Below, in pieces: positions 1 through 7,690 of a stretch of 60,026 nucleotides of DNA (the first letter of the stretch is position 1; every line of letters starts with the position of its first letter). Location of the stretch: NCBI GenBank assembly GCA_946408995.1, contig CAMJUL010000012.1, positions 1-60,026 on the forward strand. Reading direction: 5' to 3'. Source of the stretch: an uncultured Clostridia bacterium. GTDB taxonomy: Bacteria; Bacillota; Clostridia; Christensenellales; Aristaeellaceae. Under the pieces are notes generated by a model. That model was not told the DNA's origin, did no database searches, and saw nothing but the letters and a program-made list of their open reading frames with translations. The position numbers and the translations under genes were made by a program.

Positions 1-63
1 ACTTCCTCGAACAACTCGTCTCCTGACCAATACTCCGTAACAACTTGACACGGACGCCGGGCG

Positions 64-100
64 AAATTAATTTGCATTTGTCCGGGATGCGTGCTATACT
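64..100 (+). promoter_or_regulatory. Promoter and AT palindrome of the DtxR-like gene
   Basis: TTGCAT (72-77) and TATACT (95-100) are separated by 17 bp, a good sigma-A promoter. AAATTAATTT at 64-73 is a perfect palindrome touching the -35 box. Metalloregulators of this family often repress themselves, so it may be an operator; that part is inference. Confidence 0.6.
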
Positions 101-125
101 GGCGGCAGGAAAGGCGGTATAGCAT

Positions 126-509
126 ATGAAGATCATGAGATCGGCGGAAGACTATCTCGAGGCCATGCTGATGCTGCAGGAGAAGCACGGCTACATCCGC
201 TCCATCGATATCGCGGCGGAGCTGGGGGTGACCAAACCCTCCGTCAGCTACGCGACCAAGCGCCTGGCGGAGAACGGCTATATCAACAAAAACAACGAAA
301 GCGCCATCACCCTGACGGACAAGGGGTATGAGATTGCCTCCCGCATCTATGAACGGCACAAGGTGCTGACCTATCTGCTGATCAAACTGGGGGTGGACGA
401 AAAACACGCCCGGGAGGATGCCTGCAAGATCGAGCACGATTTGAGCGTGGAGACCTTCGACCGCATCCGGGAGTACGCCGAATGCCTGCAGGCAAAAGAG
501 ACGACCTGA
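126..509 (+). CDS. DtxR/MntR-family metal-dependent transcriptional regulator
   Basis: A 127-residue cytoplasmic DNA-binding protein. The N-terminal winged helix-turn-helix (about residues 5-65) has the family pattern SAEDYLEAM...IRSIDIAAELGVTKPSVS. The following helices (EKHAREDACKIEHDLS) match the metal-binding and dimerisation region of DtxR/MntR. It lacks the C-terminal SH3-like domain of full DtxR, so it resembles the short MntR type. Family members repress metal uptake genes when Mn2+ or Fe2+ is bound. No metal transporter lies next to it here, so its targets are unknown. It is monocistronic, with its own promoter and a terminator right after it. The start is the first ATG behind AAAGG. 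Confidence 0.85.
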   Translation: MKIMRSAEDYLEAMLMLQEKHGYIRSIDIAAELGVTKPSVSYATKRLAENGYINKNNESAITLTDKGYEIASRIYERHKVLTYLLIKLGVDEKHAREDACKIEHDLSVETFDRIREYAECLQAKETT

Positions 510-531
510 GGAAGGAATAACGCATACAGCG

Positions 532-559
532 GGATCCGCGCCTTTCGCGGGTCCTTTTT
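532..559 (+). terminator. Rho-independent terminator of the DtxR-like gene
   Basis: GGATCCGCG (532-540) pairs with CGCGGGTCC (546-554, one G-U pair) and is followed by five T. It lies about 20 bp after the stop codon. Confidence 0.8.
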
Positions 560-637
560 GATGTGGCTCGCCCGCATCCGAAAGCCCTTTCAAAACACCG
601 CGGGGCATGGTATCATAGGCAGAGGGGAGGGCTTGAC

Positions 638-1204
638 ATGGTTTTTGAGGGACTTGAAGTGCGCCTTGTCCGGTCGGGGAGGAGAACGGCGGCCATCGAG
701 GTGGACCGGGATGGGGGCGTGGTTTTCCGCGCGCCGGCAAGGATGACGGAAAAAGAGATCCTGGAGATCCTGCGGCAGAAAAGCGCCTGGGTCCACAGCC
801 ACGCGGAAAAGGCCCGGCAGAGAAGCGCGCCGGCCCAGCCGCCCCTGACCGGAGAGGAGGTCCGCGCCCTGGCCCGCCAGGCCGCGCGGGACCTGCCGGA
901 GCGGGCGGCTTTCCATGCCCGGCGGCTGCAGGTCACCTACGGCCGGATTACCATCCGGTGTCAGAAGACCCGCTGGGGCAGCTGCAGCGCGGAGGGAAAC
1001 CTGAACTTCAACTGCCTTTTGATGCTGTGCCCGGAGCGGGTCCGGGAATATGTGGTGATCCATGAACTGTGCCACCGGAAGGAAATGAATCACTCCCGCA
1101 GGTTCTGGGCGCTGGTGGAGGCAATGATGCCGGACTGGGCGGCACAGCGGGCCTGGCTGAAGGAGCAGGGGCCCGTCCTCCTTGCCAGGGTGTATGGGTC
1201 GTGA
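638..1204 (+). CDS. DUF45/YgjP-like zinc metallopeptidase family protein
   Basis: A 188-residue protein of the YgjP (DUF45) family, which is related to SprT-like zinc metalloproteases. The zinc motif HELCH is at residues 142-146 and a further conserved His (KEMNH) at 152. The preceding segment TRWGSCS is the other family signature. No signal peptide, so it is cytoplasmic. The substrate of the family is not established. I chose the ATG at 638 because GAGGGGAGG lies just upstream; the longer open frame from 563 has no ribosome binding site. It is the first gene of a probable operon with the radical SAM gene 50 bp downstream. Confidence 0.85.
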   Translation: MVFEGLEVRLVRSGRRTAAIEVDRDGGVVFRAPARMTEKEILEILRQKSAWVHSHAEKARQRSAPAQPPLTGEEVRALARQAARDLPERAAFHARRLQVTYGRITIRCQKTRWGSCSAEGNLNFNCLLMLCPERVREYVVIHELCHRKEMNHSRRFWALVEAMMPDWAAQRAWLKEQGPVLLARVYGS

Positions 1205-1254
1205 TTTTTTGAGGGCGGAAAGGACCCCGGAGAAGCGGGGCAGAGGGAAGAAAA

Positions 1255-2379
1255 ATGAAAATATCCAAAAAAGACGCGCTGATGTGGTTTCGGTTTTTTG
1301 CACAGATGGACGAGGAGGAGCCCCTGGGTCCTAAGCAGACAGAGATCGTTTACGCGGTCCTGGGGCAGTTGGAGACGGCGGAGGAAAAGCGCCAGAAGGA
1401 CCTTCTGGAGGCCATTCCGGGCCTGAAAAGCCTTCAGGGGCGTTCATTCTACGTCGGAGACGACGCCCGCTTCCCCAAGGGATGCCGGGGCTGCCTGCTG
1501 GGGACGGGGCTTTCCGCCGTGCGAAGGACCAACAAATGCAACCTGAACTGTCCCTTCTGCTACGACTTTGGCGTGCTGGACGAGCAGATGCCCGTGGGAG
1601 AGGGGCTGTGGGAGATTGGCGGGGGACGCTACCGGCCGGAGGACGTGGAGCTGCTGATGAGCATGGGCCAAAAGCCCTCCGGCGTCGCCTATGTGTACCT
1701 GGAGCCCTTTATGGAGATCGAATTGTACCCGGAGATGATCCGCCGCTTCCACCGGCACGGGGTCTATCAGCACATGTACACCAACGGCACCCTCTGCACC
1801 AAGGAAAACCTGGACCGCCTTGCGGAGGCGGGCCTGGACGAGCTGCGTTTCAACCTGGGGGCCACCCAGTGCGCGGAGAAGGTGATCGAGGCGATGGCCC
1901 TGGCGGCGGAGCGCATTCCCATGGTGGGCATCGAGACCCCCATGACGCCGGAACTGTACGATACCTTCCTGAAAAAGAAGGATAAGATCCTTGGAACGGG
2001 CATTGCCTTTATGAACTGCGCGGAGCTGCACCTGAACGTGAACAATCTGCCCAATTACCTGGGGGAGAACCTGTACATGACAAGGCTTGGGTACATCAGC
2101 CCCGTTTCTTCCCGGGAGCATACCCTGCGGCTGATGCGCATCGCGGCGGAGGAAAAATGGCCCATCACCGTACACGACTGCTCCAACAAGACCAAGTTTG
2201 CCCGGGACCTGAACCAGAAGGCCCGGGAGGGCGGCTGGTTCGGGGCCACAAGCTGGGGGAGGGAGTTTGACAGGATCCCCTTTGAGGCCTTCCTGCCGGT
2301 GCTGGAGGACGACGGCTTCCCCTTCCTCACGGAGGAGGAGCTGCCCAGGGGCTACCGGCCCGGGGACATCGTGCTGTAA
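1255..2379 (+). CDS. Radical SAM protein of unknown substrate
   Basis: A 374-residue protein. The cluster motif CNLNCPFC gives Cys95, Cys99 and Cys102 (CxxxCxxC), which would hold the SAM-binding 4Fe-4S cluster. A TIM-barrel pattern follows (YTNGT, then ELRFNLGA, then GIETPMTP). Two further Cys precede the motif in PKGCRGCLLG, but there is no clear SPASM domain. Reductive SAM cleavage is known for the fold; the substrate here cannot be inferred. It lies 36 bp before the response regulator and probably shares a transcript with the genes on both sides. Confidence 0.8.
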   Translation: MKISKKDALMWFRFFAQMDEEEPLGPKQTEIVYAVLGQLETAEEKRQKDLLEAIPGLKSLQGRSFYVGDDARFPKGCRGCLLGTGLSAVRRTNKCNLNCPFCYDFGVLDEQMPVGEGLWEIGGGRYRPEDVELLMSMGQKPSGVAYVYLEPFMEIELYPEMIRRFHRHGVYQHMYTNGTLCTKENLDRLAEAGLDELRFNLGATQCAEKVIEAMALAAERIPMVGIETPMTPELYDTFLKKKDKILGTGIAFMNCAELHLNVNNLPNYLGENLYMTRLGYISPVSSREHTLRLMRIAAEEKWPITVHDCSNKTKFARDLNQKAREGGWFGATSWGREFDRIPFEAFLPVLEDDGFPFLTEEELPRGYRPGDIVL

Positions 2380-2414
2380 AGCGCCCCGCGGGACGGGGAG
2401 AAAGAGGAGGGGCC

Positions 2415-3137
2415 ATGGAACCACCCAAAGCCGGTCCGGAGGCCGGACAGGAGAAAAAACGCATTTTTATCGCCGATGACGACGAGAACATCCGCCTTGC
2501 CATCCGCACTTTTCTTTTGAACGAGGGGTACCTGGTGGAGGATTTCCCGACCGGGGATCTGCTGCTTTCCGCTTTTGAAAAGCGGGGGGCGGACCTGTGC
2601 ATCCTGGACGTGATGATGCCCGGGCGCAGCGGGTTTGAGATCTGCCGCCTGATCCGGGAAAAGAGCACGGTGCCCATCATCATGCTGACGGCCCGGGACA
2701 CGGACATCGACTATGCCACGGGGATGAGCCTGGGCAGCGACGATTATTTTACCAAGCCTTTTTCCGCCATGGCGCTGGTGATGCGGGTGAAGGCCATTTT
2801 CCGGCGGATCGCCTATGAACGGGCGGCCGCAGGGAAGGACGCCGTCCTGTCCATGGGCGATCTGACGCTGGACACGGCCAAAAGGACCGCCGCGGGCCCC
2901 CGGGGGGAGATCCCCCTGACCCCCACCGAATACGACCTGCTGAAATACCTGCTGGAAAGACGGCAGACCGCCGTGTCCCGGGAGGAGCTGCTGGAAAAGG
3001 TCTGGGGGTTCGAGAGTGCCGCGGAGAGCCGCGCCACCGACGACACGGTGCGCAGGCTGCGCCGGAAGCTGGAGGGCACGGGGGTAGCCATTGAGGCGGT
3101 CTGGGGCTTTGGCTTCCGGCTGACCGGGACCCGGTAA
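2415..3137 (+). CDS. OmpR/PhoB-family response regulator
   Basis: A 240-residue two-component regulator. The receiver domain (about 14-125) has the acidic pair in IADDDEN, the phospho-acceptor Asp65 in CILDVMMPG, Thr92 in MLTARD and Lys114 in FTKPF. The C-terminal winged helix (about 140-240) has the OmpR-type pattern LTPTEYDLLKYL and DDTVRRLRRKL. It is followed 9 bp later by its cognate kinase. The 11-bp-spaced direct repeats 160 bp before the next gene (4704) fit the binding pattern of this family, so that gene is a likely target (inference). Confidence 0.95.
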   Translation: MEPPKAGPEAGQEKKRIFIADDDENIRLAIRTFLLNEGYLVEDFPTGDLLLSAFEKRGADLCILDVMMPGRSGFEICRLIREKSTVPIIMLTARDTDIDYATGMSLGSDDYFTKPFSAMALVMRVKAIFRRIAYERAAAGKDAVLSMGDLTLDTAKRTAAGPRGEIPLTPTEYDLLKYLLERRQTAVSREELLEKVWGFESAAESRATDDTVRRLRRKLEGTGVAIEAVWGFGFRLTGTR

Positions 3138-3146
3138 GGAGGCGGC

Positions 3147-4541
3147 ATGAACAGCAAAAAGGGCGTAAAGCACATCCGCGCCCATGTGCTTGGGGCGCTG
3201 CTGACGGTGGTGATCTGCTGCTTCGCGGCGGTGATGATCGTTTTCAACGCCTTTGTCTGGTCCTATATCGACCGGGAGGCCACAGAGCAGCTTAGGAACA
3301 CCGCCCGGGGCGTCGGGGCGCTGGAGCAGGCGACCCCCTTCCGGGAGCCGTGGGAGGGCGGCCTTCCGCCCCAGGGGCAGCGGGGACTGCGCTGGGCAAG
3401 GGACCTGGACAGGTCCCAGAACCGCATCGGGACCACCGCTTCCTTCTTCCTGATGGATGCGGAAGGAAAGGTGCTGGACAACATGACCACCGAGGAGGAC
3501 AACGCCGGCCTTCTTGCCGCCCTGGTCGGGAACGGGGAGGTGGCGCTTGACAGGCAGACCCGGCTGGATACGGACGGGCGCAGCTTCTATGTGCTGGTCA
3601 GCGAGGACCCGGCGCTGAACTGCCTGTCGGTCTGCTATGTGGAGGTGACGGGCATCCGCACCTTCGCCTCCACGGTGAACCTGGTGCTGGGCATCGGTAT
3701 GGCGGTCATCGGCGCGGGAGCGGCCCTGGCGGCCCTGCGCCTTTCCGGGCAGTGGAGCCGGCCGGTGGTGGAATTGTCCGATTTCGCCACCGCCATCGGC
3801 GAGGGCCGCTTTGAACGGCGGGATCAGGTCTACCGCGTGGCGGAATTCAACCAGCTGCAGGAGCGCATGAACCAGGCCTCGGAGCGGCTGAAGGAAGCGG
3901 ACGAAAAACAGAAGGCGTTTTTCCAGAACGTCAGCCACGAGCTGCGCACCCCCCTGATGAGCATCCGCTGCTATGCGGAGGGGCTGACCAGCGGGGTCAT
4001 GGACCGGGAGACGGCGGGGCAGGTCCTGATGAAGGAAACCGACCGCCTGACGGACATGGTGGAGGACCTTTTGTACATTTCCCGTCTGGACCGGAAAAAG
4101 GAACGGGGGCTGCGGGAGGAGCTGGATCTGCGGGAGGTGCTCTCCGCCTGCGCGTCGGACCAGCGCCTGCAGGCGGAGAAAAAGGGCGTTTCCTTTGTGT
4201 ACGATTTTGAGGACCGGGAGGCCGCGTATCTGTGCGCGGAGGAGGACATGCGCCGGCTGTTTGGCAACCTGATCTCCAACGCGGTCCGGTACGCCCAAAC
4301 GACGGTGACCCTCAAATGCAGGGACGAGGGAAGTCTGGTCACGGTGACCGTCTCCGACGACGGGCCCGGAGTGGCCCCCGAGGACCTGCCCCACCTTTTT
4401 GAGCGGTTTTACAAGGGCCGCGGCGGGGTCCACGGCATCGGGCTGTCCATCGTCAAGGGGGCGGCGGAGGCCTATGGGGGAAGCGTCGGGGTTTCCCGGA
4501 GCGATACCACGGACTTTACCGTCCGTCTGCCCAGGGAATAA
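3147..4541 (+). CDS. Sensor histidine kinase, partner of the OmpR-type regulator
   Basis: A 464-residue membrane kinase. A first transmembrane helix lies at about 14-37, an extracytoplasmic sensor domain at about 38-170 and a second helix at about 175-195, followed by a HAMP-like linker. The dimerisation box VSHELRTPL holds His264. The ATPase domain has the N box (NLISNAVRYA), the G1 box (DDGPG), an F box (LFERFYKG) and G2 (GIGLSIVKG). It would autophosphorylate on His264 and pass phosphate to Asp65 of the regulator. The sensor domain has no fold I can name, so the signal is unknown. GGAGG precedes the ATG. Confidence 0.93.
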   Translation: MNSKKGVKHIRAHVLGALLTVVICCFAAVMIVFNAFVWSYIDREATEQLRNTARGVGALEQATPFREPWEGGLPPQGQRGLRWARDLDRSQNRIGTTASFFLMDAEGKVLDNMTTEEDNAGLLAALVGNGEVALDRQTRLDTDGRSFYVLVSEDPALNCLSVCYVEVTGIRTFASTVNLVLGIGMAVIGAGAALAALRLSGQWSRPVVELSDFATAIGEGRFERRDQVYRVAEFNQLQERMNQASERLKEADEKQKAFFQNVSHELRTPLMSIRCYAEGLTSGVMDRETAGQVLMKETDRLTDMVEDLLYISRLDRKKERGLREELDLREVLSACASDQRLQAEKKGVSFVYDFEDREAAYLCAEEDMRRLFGNLISNAVRYAQTTVTLKCRDEGSLVTVTVSDDGPGVAPEDLPHLFERFYKGRGGVHGIGLSIVKGAAEAYGGSVGVSRSDTTDFTVRLPRE

Positions 4542-4559
4542 ACGCGCGCCTTTAAAAAA

Positions 4560-4626
4560 TTGCGTCTGTTTTGCGTCAGTTTGAGGGGGATTTTTCGGGG
4601 ATTTTTCCCCTGTGGGGGTGTATGAT
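4560..4626 (+). promoter_or_regulatory. Response-regulator-type direct repeats and -10 box
   Basis: TTGCGTC occurs at 4560-4566 and 4571-4577, exactly 11 bp apart. GGGGATTTTTC occurs twice in tandem at 4586-4596 and 4597-4607, again with period 11. TATGAT at 4621-4626 is a good -10 box, but the -35 position (GGGATT) is poor. This is the layout of an activator-dependent OmpR/PhoB-type promoter. Confidence 0.6.
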
Positions 4627-4703
4627 GGCCCTGTTCCCGGGGAAAACGGGAACGGAACAGAGCCGATCCCCATTTTGGACGGAACATAAAGGAGAGAAAA
4701 ATC

Positions 4704-6578
4704 ATGAAAAACCTGAAACGGAAAGGCATCAGCATCGCGGCGGCGCTGCTTGTGGCGCTGACCCCCTTTGGCGGAGCCGGCTTCGCGGCGGCGGATGGGA
4801 CCGCTGCCCCCGGCGTCTATGACGACCTGTTTTCCAAGCGGGACCTCAGGGATACCTGGGAGGATGAGATCACCGTCACCCTGAACGGGGACAGCGCCGC
4901 CGCGGACGGGGAAGGCGTGGAAATCTACGGAAGCACCGTTACCATCAAGGCGGAGGGGACCTACCTTCTGACCGGAAGCCTGAAGGGCATGGTGATCGTG
5001 GACTGCGGGGACAGCGCCAAGGTGCAATTGGTGCTGGAGAACGCGGACATCGAGAGCGCTGCTTCCGCGGCCGTTTATGTGAAGGAAGCGGACAAGGTAT
5101 TCCTGACCCTGGCGGAGGGCAGCGTGAACCGCCTGGCCAACGGCGGAACGTTCACGGCCATCGACGAAAACGACATCGACGCGGCGGTGTTCTCCAAAAC
5201 CGACCTGACGGTGAACGGCACAGGAAGCCTGACGGTGGAAAGCCCCGCGGGCCACGGCATCGTCAGCAAGGACGACCTGGCGATCGCGGGCGGGAAGATC
5301 ACCGTCCGCGCGGCGGACAAGGGCCTGTCCGGCAACGACAGCGTGAAGATCGCCGGCGGCGAGATCGATGTGACCTCCGGCGCCGACGGCATCCACGCCG
5401 AGAACAGCGACAAGGCGGACAAAGGCTATGTCTACATTTATGACGGCAAGGTGAATGTGACCACCTCCGGCGGCGACGGCATCAGCGCTTCCTCCTGGGT
5501 CCAGGTGGACGGCGGGGAAGTGAATGTGACCTGCACCGGCGCGAGCGAGCAGAAAGTGGCGGACGAAGCGATGATGGGCTTCGGCGGCGGCCGGGGCGGC
5601 TTTGGCGGCGGCCGGGGCGGTTTCGGCGGCTGGGGCAATGCTGCAGGCGGCGCGGAACAGACCCAAAGCGCCGACACCTCCACCGGGACCAGCGTCAAGG
5701 GCATCAAGGCGGACAGCGCCCTCTGGATCACCGGCGGTACGGTGAATGTGACCTCAAACAGCGATACCCTGCATTCCAACGGCGTCCTGTTTGTGACCGG
5801 CGGGGACGTGACCCTGAACGCCGGGGACGACGGCCTCCACGCGGACGACGCCCTGACGATCTCCGGAGGCAATGTGACCGTGGCGGGCAGCTACGAGGGC
5901 ATCGAGGCGGGCAATTCCCTGACGATCTCCGGCGGGAATATCTCCGTCAAATGCACGGACGACGGCCTGAACCTGTCCGGCAGCGGCGCCGTGACGGTTT
6001 CCGGCGGCACCCTGACCGTGGAAGCGGGCAATGACGCCCTGGATTCCAACGGAACGGCCCAGATCACCGGCGGCCAAATCTGCCTGAGCACCGCCTCCTC
6101 CATGGCGATGACCGGCACCGTGGACACCGACCGGGGGGCCGTCATTTCCGGCGGCACCTTCCTGGGCGTGGACGCCGGCAGCGGCCTGACCTTCTCAAGC
6201 GGCACCCAGGCCTTTGCCAGCGCCGGTATCTCCGGAAGTGCGGGCACCGTCGTGACCGTGACGGACGCCTCCGGCAAGGAACTGGTCTCCTGGACCGCAC
6301 CGGGCAATTTCTCCTTCGTGCTGTTCTCCACCCCGGAGATGGTCAGCGGACAGACCTATACGGTGACCGCGGGCAGCAGCACCGTGACGGCCACGGCGGG
6401 CACCTCCGGCGGCTTTGGCCACGGCGGGATGCCCGGCCAGGGCGGCTGGGGCAATCCGGGCCAGGGCGGCGGCTGGGGGAATCCCGGTCAGGGGAATCCC
6501 GGTCAGGGGACCCCGGGGCAGGGCAATCCGGGCCAGGGCGGCGGCTGGGGGAATCCCGGCGGCGGCCGCGGCAGATAA
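4704..6578 (+). CDS. Secreted Cthe_2159-like (DUF4353) beta-helix carbohydrate-binding protein
   Basis: A 624-residue exported protein with a signal peptide at about 1-30 (KRKGISIAAALLVALTPFGG...AAA). The body is a right-handed beta-helix with many repeats of the form ISGGNVTV, ADDALTISGG and GNDALDSNG, typical of the Cthe_2159/DUF4353 family, whose founding member binds polygalacturonate and calcium. A Gly-rich insert (GGGRGGFGG, about 292-320) and a C-terminal tail of GQGNPG-like repeats (about 570-624) are low complexity. It follows the two-component genes behind a likely response-regulator site. A role in pectin or cell-surface binding is inferred. GGAGAG precedes the ATG. Confidence 0.85.
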   Translation: MKNLKRKGISIAAALLVALTPFGGAGFAAADGTAAPGVYDDLFSKRDLRDTWEDEITVTLNGDSAAADGEGVEIYGSTVTIKAEGTYLLTGSLKGMVIVDCGDSAKVQLVLENADIESAASAAVYVKEADKVFLTLAEGSVNRLANGGTFTAIDENDIDAAVFSKTDLTVNGTGSLTVESPAGHGIVSKDDLAIAGGKITVRAADKGLSGNDSVKIAGGEIDVTSGADGIHAENSDKADKGYVYIYDGKVNVTTSGGDGISASSWVQVDGGEVNVTCTGASEQKVADEAMMGFGGGRGGFGGGRGGFGGWGNAAGGAEQTQSADTSTGTSVKGIKADSALWITGGTVNVTSNSDTLHSNGVLFVTGGDVTLNAGDDGLHADDALTISGGNVTVAGSYEGIEAGNSLTISGGNISVKCTDDGLNLSGSGAVTVSGGTLTVEAGNDALDSNGTAQITGGQICLSTASSMAMTGTVDTDRGAVISGGTFLGVDAGSGLTFSSGTQAFASAGISGSAGTVVTVTDASGKELVSWTAPGNFSFVLFSTPEMVSGQTYTVTAGSSTVTATAGTSGGFGHGGMPGQGGWGNPGQGGGWGNPGQGNPGQGTPGQGNPGQGGGWGNPGGGRGR

Positions 6579-6596
6579 GCGTTTTGAAAGGAACAG

Positions 6597-6642
6597 GCGA
6601 GGGCGCCAAAGCGGAAAACCGCTTCGGCGCCCTCGCTTGTTT
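6597..6642 (+). terminator. Strong Rho-independent terminator
   Basis: A long hairpin: the arms at 6597-6607 and 6126-type complement at 6626-6636 enclose a second stem AAGCGG/CCGCTT around AAAA. A T-rich tail (TTGTTTCC) follows. It ends the beta-helix gene. Confidence 0.85.
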
Positions 6643-6709
6643 CCTGTTTGCGCGCGGCAAAGGATCAGAGACACAACCGTAGGTTGGATATTCTCCAAAC
6701 AGGTTCATA

Positions 6710-6738
6710 TGGACACACCGGTCCCTTTCCTGTATGCT
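6710..6738 (+). promoter_or_regulatory. Promoter of the XRE regulator
   Basis: TGGACA (6710-6715), a 17-bp spacer and TATGCT (6733-6738), about 45 bp before the ATG at 6783. Confidence 0.65.
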
Positions 6739-6782
6739 GATCCCGAACCGGTTCAGAATCAACCGCAAAGGAGAATCAAAAA

Positions 6783-7577
6783 ATGAACATCGGGGTCAAA
6801 ATCAGGGAACTGAGAAAAGAAAAACAGATCACCCAGGAACAGCTGGCGGAGTACCTTCACATCTCCTCCCAGGCCGTCAGCAAGTGGGAGACGGGGGCCA
6901 GCAGTCCGGACATCGATATGCTGCCGAAGCTGGCCGTCTATTTCGGCACGTCGCTGGATCATCTTCTGGACTTTGACCAGAGCAGGATCGACGCGGCCAT
7001 CGGGGAGATCATCCGCCAAAGCGGACGGGGAGGCGGGGATCCCGCCCGGTCGGAGGCGTATCTGCGCAAGGCGCTTGAGAAATATCCGAACAACGATCTG
7101 CTTTTGACCTGTATTCTGGAGGATATGCAGGCGCAGAACGGCGACGGAAGCAGAAACGCGGAGATCCTTGAGATCGGGGAGCGGATCCTGAAATGCACAA
7201 AGGACGACGCGAACCGCGTGGACGTATATCGCGTGCTGGCGGAAACCTGCCACAGCATGGGCGAGCAGGCGATGGCGGAGTATTACCTGGAGAAGATCCC
7301 CGGGCTGTTTTTTATGTATGATGAGATCGCGGCCGCCGTCCGATCCGGAAAGAAGCGGCTTGAGAACGCCGGCAGGGCCGAGCGGCTTTGCATCGATAAG
7401 CTGCTTTGCATGCTGTGGATGCGCCGCGAGGAGGCCGCTCCGAAGGAAAAGGCCGCCCTTGACCGGCAGGCGCATGAAATGCTCGACTTCTTTAGGCGCT
7501 ATCCCATCTACCTGTCCATTGCGGAGGCGATGGAGCGGGCCTGGGACGAAGGGACCATTCCGGAAGGGTATCGGTAG
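6783..7577 (+). CDS. XRE-family regulator with helical C-terminal domain
   Basis: A 264-residue protein. The N-terminal helix-turn-helix (about 1-62) carries the common pattern KITQEQLAEYLHISSQAVSKWE, with KIREL before it and GTSLDHLL after it. The rest is alpha-helical and resembles TPR-like sensor domains found behind such DNA-binding domains. AAAGGAG precedes the ATG. It has its own promoter and no obvious partner gene, so its targets are unknown. The stop codon is TAG, which shows that this host reads TAG as stop. A related XRE-TPR gene sits in the mobile element at 27038-28105. Confidence 0.85.
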   Translation: MNIGVKIRELRKEKQITQEQLAEYLHISSQAVSKWETGASSPDIDMLPKLAVYFGTSLDHLLDFDQSRIDAAIGEIIRQSGRGGGDPARSEAYLRKALEKYPNNDLLLTCILEDMQAQNGDGSRNAEILEIGERILKCTKDDANRVDVYRVLAETCHSMGEQAMAEYYLEKIPGLFFMYDEIAAAVRSGKKRLENAGRAERLCIDKLLCMLWMRREEAAPKEKAALDRQAHEMLDFFRRYPIYLSIAEAMERAWDEGTIPEGYR

Positions 7578-7690
7578 GACGGGGATGGTTTAATGTGGAA
7601 TGTGGAGCGTGCAGAGTGGAATGAAGGACGAAGAACGAAGGGGTTGGTGGTCAGTGGATATTACGAAGTGAACTCTGAACGCTTCACCCT

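Noticed and set aside
590-1303. Large minus-strand frames opposite the host genes (for example 590-1303 and 2352-5666)
   Set aside because: They are mirror frames of GC-rich coding DNA without starts or domains, overlapping well-supported genes on the plus strand.
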